Positions 51,523-59,429 of a stretch of 64,000 nt of DNA are shown in pieces. The stretch is from BOG-908 sp965198915 (GTDB lineage: Bacteria; Pseudomonadota; Alphaproteobacteria; Acetobacterales; Acetobacteraceae), in the NCBI GenBank assembly GCA_965198915.1, contig CBDAQC010000006.1, positions 434,001 through 498,000 of the forward strand, given 5' to 3'. How positions within the stretch are numbered: position 1 is the stretch's first letter; every line of letters begins with the position of its first letter. A program made the position numbers and the translations under genes. Under the pieces are notes generated by a model. That model was not told where the DNA came from. It worked only from the letters and a program-made list of their open reading frames with translations, and searched no databases.

Positions 51523-52406
51523 GCTTCCCGCTGGAAGCCACGCGGGAGGATCTGGCGGCGGTCAGCCGTATCGTGCGCGCGTCCGGCACTTCGTTCTATC
51601 GCGGCATGGCCATATTGCAGCCGGAACGCCGGGTGGCGATGTATGCCGTCTACGCGTTCTGCCGGCTGGTCGACGACATCGCCGACGAGCCGAACGCGAT
51701 GGAGCTCAAGCGCCGCCTGCTGGACGGCTGGCGCGACAGGATAGAGACGATCGCCTCCGGCCAGGCGCCGGGCCCGCGCGAGCCGGGCGGCGGCGGCGAT
51801 GACGGTGCGGTCGGCCGGATGCTGCAGCTTGCCGCGAGGCGCTACGGGCTGCGCAGGGTCGATTTCCTGGCGGTGATCGACGGCATGCAGATGGACGCCG
51901 AGACGGTCATCGTGGCACCGACCTTCGAGACGCTGGACTTGTATTGCGACCGGGTCGCCTCTGCCGTGGGCCGGCTGTCGGTGCGCTGCTTCGGCGATTC
52001 CTCGCCGGCGGCCGACGAGGTGGCGCACCATCTGGGCCGCGCGCTGCAGTTGACCAACATCCTGCGTGACCTGGCCGAGGATGCCTGGCGCGGCCGGCTG
52101 TATCTGCCGCGCGAGTGGCTGGCGCGCGCCGGCGTGCCGCCCGAGCCGGCTGCGGCCCTGGCCAGCCCGGCGTTGCCCGTGGCGTGCGAGCAGGCGGCGC
52201 GGCGGGCGCGGCAGCATTTCGCCGACGCGTATGCCGCGATGAAGCGCTGTGACCGGGCGGCGATGAAGCCGGCGCGGCTGATGGCGGGAAGTTACGCGGC
52301 GGTGCTGGCCCGGCTGGAGCGGCGGGGGTGGTCACGTCCGGAGGTGGCGGTGCGGGTTCCCAAGTGGGAGAAGGCGGTTATTTCGTTGCAAGTGCTGCTT
52401 ACTTAG
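51519..52406 (+). CDS. hpnD: Presqualene diphosphate synthase HpnD
   Basis: A 295-residue squalene/phytoene synthase-like enzyme that joins two farnesyl diphosphates into presqualene diphosphate. Asp-rich motifs: CRLVDDIADEP and NILRDLAEDA, plus FLAVIDGMQMD and YCDRVASAVGRL. The GTG start (51519) overlaps hpnC. Confidence 0.95.
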   Translation: MSFPLEATREDLAAVSRIVRASGTSFYRGMAILQPERRVAMYAVYAFCRLVDDIADEPNAMELKRRLLDGWRDRIETIASGQAPGPREPGGGGDDGAVGRMLQLAARRYGLRRVDFLAVIDGMQMDAETVIVAPTFETLDLYCDRVASAVGRLSVRCFGDSSPAADEVAHHLGRALQLTNILRDLAEDAWRGRLYLPREWLARAGVPPEPAAALASPALPVACEQAARRARQHFADAYAAMKRCDRAAMKPARLMAGSYAAVLARLERRGWSRPEVAVRVPKWEKAVISLQVLLT

Positions 52407-52598
52407 GCAAGGCCTTCTTTTTTGAAAAAAAGAAGCAAAAAACTTTTGCTACTTCGACGTTTGGAGGTCTCGTTTAGTTCTGCGGTGCCCGGCTGGTGCG
52501 GGCGGACGAAATGCCGCAAGAAGCCCACCCTGCCTGTCCAGCGGGAGAAGCAGAAGTTTTTTGCTTCTTTTTTTCAAAAAAGAAGACCTTGCTTTCTT
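52406..52598. repeat. Family A inverted pair between hpnD and hpnE
   Basis: Left unit (52408-52450) and right unit (52543-52598) with perfect CTTCTTTTTT/AAAAAAGAAG stems, spacer about 90 bp with no obvious dyad. It sits inside the hopanoid operon and starts directly at the hpnD stop (TAG). Confidence 0.94.
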
Positions 52599-52617
52599 CC
52601 CTCCGGAGCCGAGCCGT

Positions 52618-53868
52618 TTGAGCGTCACCCACATCATAGGCGGCGGCCTGGCCGGCTTGGCTGCCGCGCTGGCGCTCACCGAGGCTGGGCGCCGCGTCGT
52701 CATCTACGAGGCCGGGCCGGCCTGCGGCGGCCGGGCGCGGTCCTATTTCGACCGTGAGCTCGGCTGCCGGATAGACAACGGCAACCATCTGCTGCTCTCC
52801 GGCAATCGCGCGGCGATGCGTTACCTGGGCATCGCCGGCGCGCGCGACACGCTGGCCGGGCCGGCCGGGCCGGTGTTCCCGTTCATGGATTTGCGCACCG
52901 GCCAGCGCTGGACGTTGCGGCCGAATGCCGGGCGAGTGCCCTGGTGGGTATTTTCGGCCCAACGCGGGGTTCCGGGCGCGAGGCTGGCCGATTACGCGAA
53001 ATTGCTGCGGCTGCGTTTTGCCAGTGCGGAGGACACGGTGGGCGGCCTGCTGCCGCACAACGCGCTGTATGAGAGGCTGATCGAGCCGCTGGCTGTCTCC
53101 GGCCTGAACACGCCGGCGGCTGCCGGCAGCGCGCGCCTGTTCTGGGCTATCGTGGCGGAGACGCTGGCACGCGGCGGGGCGCAATGCGTGCCGTGCTGGC
53201 CGAAGATCGGCCTTTCGGAAAGCTTCATCGATCCCGCGGTTGCCTGGATCGAAGCGCGTGGCGGTGTCCTGCACACCAGCCGCCGGGTTGCCGGGTTGCG
53301 CATCGAAGGCGAGCGGGTGACCGGGCTGGCGGGCACTGGCGGGGCGATTGCGCTCGCTCCGGATGACAATGTCGTGCTGGCGGCGCCTGCTGCGGTGGCG
53401 GCAGGGCTGCTACCCAGCCTGAGCGTGCCGGACGCCCACGAGGCGATCGTCAATCTTCATTTCAAGACGCAGGTGCCTGCCGGCGAAGCCGGGTTCTGGG
53501 GGTTGGTGGGCGGCAGTGCCGAGTGGGTTTTTGCCAAGGCGGGCGTGGCGTCCGTGACGATATCGGCGGCGAACCGGCTGCTGGACGCGCCCGCCGAGGA
53601 GCTTGCGGGCGCTGTCTGGCCGGAGGTCTGCAAGGCGGCCGGTGTCGTGGCGCCCATGCCACAATGGCGGCTGATCCGGGAAAAGCGGGCCACGTTCAGT
53701 GCAACTCCGGCGCAACACAAGCGTCGCCCCCAAAGCACAACATACTTGCCTAATCTGGTGCTGGCGGGCGATTGGACTGATACCGGATTGCCCGCAACTA
53801 TCGAAGGTGCGATCAGATCGGGTTTCGCTGCGGCGCAGCAGGTGACAGCCACGCGGACGAGCGCGTAA
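52618..53868 (+). CDS. hpnE: Hydroxysqualene dehydroxylase HpnE
   Basis: A 416-residue FAD-dependent protein that reduces hydroxysqualene to squalene. HIIGGGLAGLAAALALTEAG (FAD-binding), CGGRARSYFDRELG, DNGNHLLLSGN and a C-terminal VLAGDWTDTGLPATIEGAI (FAD-binding tail). TTG 52618 with GGAG 9 bp upstream is the start; the open frame upstream is repeat sequence. Confidence 0.95.
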   Translation: MSVTHIIGGGLAGLAAALALTEAGRRVVIYEAGPACGGRARSYFDRELGCRIDNGNHLLLSGNRAAMRYLGIAGARDTLAGPAGPVFPFMDLRTGQRWTLRPNAGRVPWWVFSAQRGVPGARLADYAKLLRLRFASAEDTVGGLLPHNALYERLIEPLAVSGLNTPAAAGSARLFWAIVAETLARGGAQCVPCWPKIGLSESFIDPAVAWIEARGGVLHTSRRVAGLRIEGERVTGLAGTGGAIALAPDDNVVLAAPAAVAAGLLPSLSVPDAHEAIVNLHFKTQVPAGEAGFWGLVGGSAEWVFAKAGVASVTISAANRLLDAPAEELAGAVWPEVCKAAGVVAPMPQWRLIREKRATFSATPAQHKRRPQSTTYLPNLVLAGDWTDTGLPATIEGAIRSGFAAAQQVTATRTSA

Positions 53869-53883
53869 TTATTTGAACGAGTG

Positions 53884-55848
53884 ATGCAAAGCCAGACCCT
53901 GACCCATCTCGCCGACACGGACCTCACACCGACCCTGCAAGCCAGCATAGAGCGGGCGGCGCGGGCGCTCGGCCGGCGGCAGAACGCGGACGGGCACTGG
54001 CGTTTCGAGCTGGAGGCCGACGCTACCATCCCGGCCGAATACATCCTGCTCGAGCACTACCTGGACAGGATAGACCCGGCACTGCAGGCGCGCATCGGCG
54101 TGTACCTGCTGGAGATACAGGGCGAGCATGGCGGCTGGCCGCTGTTCCATGGCGGCAAGTTCGACCTGTCCGCCAGCGTGAAGGCGTATTTCGCGCTGAA
54201 ATGCCTGGGCCACGCGCCGGATGCGCCGCACATGGCGCGCGCGCGGGCGGCGATCCTGGCCGCCGGCGGCGCCGAGCGCTGCAACGTGTTCACCCGCATA
54301 CAACTGGCGTTGTTCGGCGAGGTGCCGTGGCGCGCCATACCCACCATGCCGGTGGAGATCATGCTGCTGCCGGAGTGGTTCTTCTTCCACCTCTCCAAGG
54401 TGAGCTACTGGTCACGCACGGTGATCGTGCCGCTGCTGGTGCTGATGACGCTGCGGCCGCGCGCGGCCAACCCGCACGGCGTGCACATTCCGGAGCTGTT
54501 CACCCGGCCGGCCGAGCAGATACGCGACTACATACGCGGGCCGTATCGCAGCTACTGGGGCCACGCCTTCAAGGCGCTGGATCTGTGCCTGAAGCGGGGC
54601 GAGCGCTGGTTCCCCAGGAAGTCCCGCGCCCGCGCGGTGGGCGAGGCGGTGACGTTCGTCACCCACCGGCTGAACGGTGAGGACGGGCTGGGGGCCATCT
54701 ACCCGGCGATGGCAAACAGCGTGATGATGTTCGCGGCCCTGGGTTACGCCCCGGACCATCCGGACGCGGCGTTGGCCTGGCTGTCGGTGCGCAAGCTGAT
54801 CGTCGATGACGGCGAGCGCGCCTACGTGCAGCCTTGCGTCTCGCCGATCTGGGATACCGGGCTGGCGGGCGTGGCCATGGCCGAGGCGGCGTATGGCTGC
54901 GACGACTCGGTGCCTGGCGGCCGGGCTCCGGTAGAGGCGGCGAGCGAGTGGCTGGTGTCCCGCCAGATACTGGATGTGAAGGGGGACTGGGCGGTGCGCC
55001 GGCCGGATGTGGCGCCAGGCGGCTGGGCGTTCCAATACGCAAACGACCATTATCCGGACGTGGACGACACCGCGCTTGTCGGCATGCTGCTGGCGCGCAA
55101 CGGCGACCCGGCGCATGACGAATCGATCGCGCGGGCGCGCGACTGGATCGTGGGCATGCAGAGCAGCGACGGCGGCTGGGGCGCTTTCGAGCCGGAGAAC
55201 ACGCATTCCTACCTGAACCACATACCGTTCGCTGACCACGGCGCGCTGCTGGACCCGCCGACGGCGGACGTGACCGGGCGCTGCGTGGGCTTCCTGGCGC
55301 AGATCGGCATGGATTGCAGCCATCCGGTGATGGCGCGCGCGATCGCTTACCTGCGGCGCGAGCAGGAGGCGGACGGAAGCTGGTTCGGCCGCTGGGGCAC
55401 CAATTACATCTACGGCACCTGGTCGGTTATCAACGCGCTGAACGCCGCCGGCATCCCGCCGGAAGACCCGGCGATGCGGCGTGCCTGCGAGTGGCTGATC
55501 AGCGTGCAGCGCGGAGATGGCGGCTGGGGCGAGGACGAGGAGAGCTACGCCCACGCGCCGCATGGCCGCTACACCGAGAGCACGCCGTCCCAGACCGCCT
55601 GGGCGGTGCTGGCGCTGATGGGCGCGGGGCGGACGGACGATCCGGCGACGGCGCGCGGCATCGCCTGGCTGGCGGCGACGCAGAAGCCGGACGGCGAGTG
55701 GGACGAGGCGCCCTACACGGCAGTTGGTTTTCCGCGGGTGTTCTATCTGAAATACCATGGGTACCGGCTGTTCTTCCCGCTTCTGGCACTGTCGCGGTAT
55801 CGGAACCTGCGGCGCGGCAACCAGCGGCGGGTGGATTGGGGGATCTGA
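53884..55848 (+). CDS. shc: Squalene-hopene cyclase
   Basis: A 654-residue triterpene cyclase (HpnF) that turns squalene into hopene at the membrane. The catalytic DxDD motif is at D392-V-D394-D395 (PDVDDTALVGM). Several QW repeats (SDGGWGAFEPEN, EADGSWFGRWGTNY, RGDGGWGEDEESY, KPDGEWDEAPYT) typical of the alpha-alpha barrel. The ATG at 53884 (or GTG 53881). Confidence 0.98.
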   Translation: MQSQTLTHLADTDLTPTLQASIERAARALGRRQNADGHWRFELEADATIPAEYILLEHYLDRIDPALQARIGVYLLEIQGEHGGWPLFHGGKFDLSASVKAYFALKCLGHAPDAPHMARARAAILAAGGAERCNVFTRIQLALFGEVPWRAIPTMPVEIMLLPEWFFFHLSKVSYWSRTVIVPLLVLMTLRPRAANPHGVHIPELFTRPAEQIRDYIRGPYRSYWGHAFKALDLCLKRGERWFPRKSRARAVGEAVTFVTHRLNGEDGLGAIYPAMANSVMMFAALGYAPDHPDAALAWLSVRKLIVDDGERAYVQPCVSPIWDTGLAGVAMAEAAYGCDDSVPGGRAPVEAASEWLVSRQILDVKGDWAVRRPDVAPGGWAFQYANDHYPDVDDTALVGMLLARNGDPAHDESIARARDWIVGMQSSDGGWGAFEPENTHSYLNHIPFADHGALLDPPTADVTGRCVGFLAQIGMDCSHPVMARAIAYLRREQEADGSWFGRWGTNYIYGTWSVINALNAAGIPPEDPAMRRACEWLISVQRGDGGWGEDEESYAHAPHGRYTESTPSQTAWAVLALMGAGRTDDPATARGIAWLAATQKPDGEWDEAPYTAVGFPRVFYLKYHGYRLFFPLLALSRYRNLRRGNQRRVDWGI

Positions 55849-56020
55849 GGAAGCGGCCCGCCCCTTGACGAAGAGAAGCAGATTTTTGCGTCCCTGCTGT
55901 CTCGCTGCGGGACCGATCTTGGGATCGTCCCAGTTGGCCCGAGTGCCTGGGGACAGGCGCATTCTACTGCTGGTGCCTGCTGAACGCGGCGTTCCTACCT
56001 TGCCCGCGCGTTAGACCAGG

Positions 56021-56695
56021 ATGCTCGCCTTTATCGTGGGCCTGAAGGCCGAAGCCCGTATCGTGCGCCCGATTGGCTGCAAGGTTTTCGTGGGGGGCGG
56101 CACGGCACGCGGCGCCGCGGAGGCTGCGCGGCGGGCGCTGGCCGCAGGCGCTACATCACTGGTCAGCTTCGGCCTTGCCGGCGGATTGTCACCGGATATG
56201 CCGGCAGGCGCCATCATCATCCCTGCGGTGGTGCTGTTCAAAGGGCGGCACCTGGCCGCTGATGCGGAGCTGTCGGCCGCTTTGGGCGGGATCACCGTGC
56301 AGGCGCTGCTGGCAGGCGAGGCAGTGGTGGCCTCGATTGCCGGCAAGGCGGAGCGCTGGCGCGGCACACAGGCCGTGGCCGTGGATCTGGAAAGCGGTGC
56401 CGTGGCCGATGCGGCGCGGCAGGCCAACGTGCCCTACGCTGTGCTGCGCGCCGTGTGCGATCCGGCCGGGCGCGCGCTGCCACAGGCGGCCGTGGTGGCG
56501 CTGAACGCATCTGGCGGGATCGGGCTGCTGCGGGTGATCCTGTCCGTGGCTTTGCAACCAGGACAGATCAAGGAGTTGCTGGCACTCTCGCGCGACGCAC
56601 AGGCCGCGCGAAAGGCATTGACGAAACGCGTGCGGGAGTTGCGGGAGAGCGGGGCGCTGGACGGGTGGGTTAAGCGGGAGGCGGTGGGGTTTTAG
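56021..56695 (+). CDS. hpnG: Hopanoid-associated phosphorylase/nucleosidase HpnG
   Basis: A 224-residue protein of the nucleoside phosphorylase family (PNP_UDP): FIVGLKAEARI at the N-terminus, LVSFGLAGGLSPDMPAGAII, VAVDLESGAVADAARQ with the catalytic acid region. HpnG removes adenine from adenosylhopane. It follows shc by 172 bp; HpnH, which makes adenosylhopane, is not in the window. Confidence 0.93.
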   Translation: MLAFIVGLKAEARIVRPIGCKVFVGGGTARGAAEAARRALAAGATSLVSFGLAGGLSPDMPAGAIIIPAVVLFKGRHLAADAELSAALGGITVQALLAGEAVVASIAGKAERWRGTQAVAVDLESGAVADAARQANVPYAVLRAVCDPAGRALPQAAVVALNASGGIGLLRVILSVALQPGQIKELLALSRDAQAARKALTKRVRELRESGALDGWVKREAVGF

Positions 56696-56732
56696 GGGGC
56701 GGGCCTTCGTTGGCGGGGTTGGCTTCGTTACC

Positions 56733-56800
56733 ATGCTTGGTAGGCATTGGGCTCCGCCCCAAACCCCGCCGGACGCGGGCCCCATTGCCGGTTCGGCCGT
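56733..56800. repeat. Family B repeat after hpnG
   Basis: GGGCTCCGCCCC, CAAACCCCGCC and GACGCGGGCCCC, between convergent hpnG and the SCO gene. Confidence 0.65.
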
Positions 56801-56804
56801 TTGA

Positions 56805-57386
56805 TCAGACGCCTAATTGGCGGAGGTGGGCGGCAAGGTCTGTGGGCGACATCGTGTCGTCCAGCAGGCCGGCATAGTGGCCGTCCGGCGCCATGACGTA
56901 GATGATCGAGCTGTGGTCCATGGCGTAGTCGCCGCCCTTCAGATCGTGGCGCCTGGCGTAGACGTGGTAGCTGGCCTCCACCGGGTCCAGCTCGGCTTGG
57001 GTGCCGGTCAGGCCGGTGAACTCGGGGCCGAAGGCGTGGGCGTAGTCGCCGATTACGTGCGGCGTGTCGCGGGCGGGATCGACGGTGATGAAGAGGACGC
57101 GGAGATGGGCGCGGCTGGCCTGGGGCAGCTTGTCGAGTGCCGCGGCAAGGTTGCTCAGCGTGGTGGGACAGGCATCCGGGCAATGGGTGTAGCCGAAATA
57201 GACCAGGCGCCAATCGCCGGCGTAGGTGGCGGCGGTGACACGATGGCCGGCGCCGTCGGTCAAGGTGAAAGGGCCGCCTATGGTAGGCCCCTCCGCATGC
57301 GAGGCCAGTCCGCGCTGGACAAAGACAGCGATGAGGCAGGCGAGGGCCACGCCTGCCAGGGGAAGGAGAAGTCGGGCGGGGCGCAT
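56805..57386 (-). CDS. SCO1/SenC family copper metallochaperone
   Basis: A 193-residue protein with an N-terminal membrane anchor and a thioredoxin fold: copper-binding CPDAC (C69, C73) in YFGYTHCPDACPTT and H158 in AMDHSS. SCO proteins deliver copper to the CuA site of cytochrome c oxidase. Start ATG 57386. It follows the PCuAC gene by 3 bp. Confidence 0.96.
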   Translation of the reverse strand: MRPARLLLPLAGVALACLIAVFVQRGLASHAEGPTIGGPFTLTDGAGHRVTAATYAGDWRLVYFGYTHCPDACPTTLSNLAAALDKLPQASRAHLRVLFITVDPARDTPHVIGDYAHAFGPEFTGLTGTQAELDPVEASYHVYARRHDLKGGDYAMDHSSIIYVMAPDGHYAGLLDDTMSPTDLAAHLRQLGV

Positions 57387-57389
57387 GGG

Positions 57390-57848
57390 TCAGCCCGGCG
57401 GGCCGGCGGCGGTAATCGGCTCGACGGGCACGCTGACATGCACGACACCCGCATGGGCGAAAGTGAGATCGAGCTGTATCCGGGTGCCGGCGGCGAGGCC
57501 GTGTTGCAGGCCGGTGAGCATGATGTGCGCGCCACCCGGGGCGAAGGCGAAGGTGCCGCCGGCCGGGATAGCTATAGCCTGCATGTCCGTCATGGCGGAC
57601 ATGCTGCCGGTGCGCGTGGTCTGGTGCAGCATGGCGGATTTCGCCTCCGGGCTGGCGGCGGAGAGCAGCTTGTCCGGGTTGGTGACGGTGATGTTTAGGT
57701 AGGCGGCGCCGCTATCCTGGCCGGGTGCGGTGGCGCGGGCCCAGGCGCCGGTTATCTGGACGGCAGGTTCGGGGGAGGCGGCCAGTAGCAGGAGTGCGGC
57801 GGCGGTGACCAGGGCTTTGTGACGCGGGCCGTTGGGTTTAGGCTCCAA
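57390..57848 (-). CDS. PCu(A)C-type periplasmic copper chaperone
   Basis: A 152-residue secreted protein with signal (about 11-25) and the exact PCuAC metal motif: H75, M86, H108 and M110, spaced as H(M)X10MX21HXM. It donates Cu(I) with the SCO partner to cytochrome oxidase assembly. The start is TTG 57848 with GGAG 9 bp upstream. Operon with the SCO gene. Confidence 0.93.
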   Translation of the reverse strand: MEPKPNGPRHKALVTAAALLLLAASPEPAVQITGAWARATAPGQDSGAAYLNITVTNPDKLLSAASPEAKSAMLHQTTRTGSMSAMTDMQAIAIPAGGTFAFAPGGAHIMLTGLQHGLAAGTRIQLDLTFAHAGVVHVSVPVEPITAAGPPG

Positions 57849-58040
57849 ACCAGTTCTCCGTGAGCGCGCCTGCGGGTGGCGGCCCTGGCGATTGTATGGG
57901 GTGTGTCGCGGCCGGCGTAAGGGGCGGCCCGGGTGCAAGGCGGCCTGCCCGGGCCGGACGGACGCTCGGACAGGACCGGTCTGATGTGCTGCCGGGTCGG
58001 CAAGACCCCGGGGCATGTCCGTCCGCACAGGGAGTCGCAG

Positions 58041-59252
58041 GTGGCATTGGCGGTCAGAACGTGGTTGCGGAACGGACGCCGCGGATTTGCGGCAGGTTTG
58101 TACATTGTGGCGATCGCTGCCGTATTCGCCTTGCCGGGCAGGGCGGAACCCACAGTTGCGAAAACCATCAGGTTTGTGATGGATCGAGCGTTCTGGTCGG
58201 CGGCGCCGGCCGTTGCCTGGGTCGGCACGGAGGCGGCTTCGCTGCACTTCGCGCGCTATGAGGGCATGCCGTCGGGCAGCATGACGCTGAACGAAAGCGT
58301 GGCCGAAGCGCGGGATGCGCGGTTCTCCAGCGGCACGATCGAGTTCGACATGAAGCCGCTCGCGTACAGCGACACCGGGATCATCTTCCGGCGCCACGGC
58401 ACGGATGCCGGCGAGTTCGTCTATGCGCGCGCCAACCCGGATTGTCCGGCCGCGGATGACTGCATGCAGTACGCACCCATCGTGCATGGCGGCATGGAGT
58501 GGAACATATACCCGGACTTCCAGGGCCCTGCCCCGGTTGCGCAGAATGGCTGGAACCATTTCCGCCTGGTTGTCGCCGGTGAAAAGATGGTCGTGTATGT
58601 CAACAGGCTTGCCGAGCCGAGCCTGGTCGTGCCGAAACTGCAGGGCACGAGCATTGATGGCGGGATCGCGTTCAAGGGACCCGCGATTTTCGCCAATCTG
58701 ACGGTTCGGGAAGGCAGCCCGGATGCGTTGGCGGATGTGCATGTGCCGCAACCAGAGCCAGGCACTGTTACCGCCTGGCTGACGGCGGCGCCGATGGCGT
58801 TTCCCGCAGACGGTGCCGTTTCGGCGTCGGACATCCCGCCCGCGGCGGCGTGGCGAAAGATCGCCGCGGAAAACTCGGGGCTTGTGAATCTCGGCCGGGC
58901 GTTCGGCTCGCCCCCGGCGCCGTCGCCGGCGATTGCCTGGCTGAAGACGGATGTGGACGCCGCGCGTGCCGTGCGGCGTAATCTGCGTATCGGCTGGACG
59001 CAGCAGGTAAGCGTGTTCCTGAATGGCGAGAAGATATTTTCGGGCGAGAACGCGTACTACCCGGAAGCGCGCAGGCTATCGCCGGACGGCCGGTTGGAGG
59101 CGGACAACGCGACACTTCCGTTACTGCTGCATGCTGGAAGAAATGAGATCGTGCTGGCGGTCGGGGACAGGTGGACCACGTCCGGTGGTATCCAGAAGCC
59201 GAGCCCGTACGGGTGGGCGGCGGAGGCGCATTTCGAGGACGGACAGAATTGA
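58041..59252 (+). CDS. Secreted protein with concanavalin-like (LamG/DUF1080-type) domain
   Basis: A 403-residue protein with signal peptide (about 12-36, GRA-EP) and a beta-sandwich region: GTIEFDMKPLAYSDTGIIFR, FVYARANPDC, GGMEWNIYPDFQGP, WNHFRLVVAGEKMVVYVNRL, resembling 3-keto-disaccharide hydrolase/LamG-type domains. A C-terminal jelly-roll-like region (RIGWTQQVSVFLNGEKIFSG). A glycan-related function is possible. GTG 58041 with GGGAG upstream is the start. Confidence 0.7.
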   Translation: MALAVRTWLRNGRRGFAAGLYIVAIAAVFALPGRAEPTVAKTIRFVMDRAFWSAAPAVAWVGTEAASLHFARYEGMPSGSMTLNESVAEARDARFSSGTIEFDMKPLAYSDTGIIFRRHGTDAGEFVYARANPDCPAADDCMQYAPIVHGGMEWNIYPDFQGPAPVAQNGWNHFRLVVAGEKMVVYVNRLAEPSLVVPKLQGTSIDGGIAFKGPAIFANLTVREGSPDALADVHVPQPEPGTVTAWLTAAPMAFPADGAVSASDIPPAAAWRKIAAENSGLVNLGRAFGSPPAPSPAIAWLKTDVDAARAVRRNLRIGWTQQVSVFLNGEKIFSGENAYYPEARRLSPDGRLEADNATLPLLLHAGRNEIVLAVGDRWTTSGGIQKPSPYGWAAEAHFEDGQN

Positions 59253-59373
59253 CGGCGTGAGCGGCGCGAAGATTGCAGCAACTTTTGTCCATGCCGTCGC
59301 GGCTTGTAGACGCGCGCTCAGCGAGACGTTAAGCCGGCGCGATTCGTTGATTTTACCCCGCGTTACAAATGCG

Positions 59374-59429
59374 GGAATCAAAAGTTTTTTGGTTCTTTTT
59401 TGCAAAAAAGAACTGCTTCCTTCCTTCCT
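59374..59429. repeat. Family A hairpin repeat at the radA stop
   Basis: Reverse unit with a GTTCTTTTTT/AAAAAAGAAC stem, then CTGCTTCCTTCC. A decayed left half (GAAGATTGCAGCAACTTTTG) is at 59269-59288. It lies between convergent genes and directly abuts the radA stop. Confidence 0.88.

Noticed and set aside
10060..59429. Family A repeats as a CRISPR array
   Set aside because: The units are scattered singly or in inverted pairs, not in tandem direct repeats with regular spacers, and no cas gene is present.
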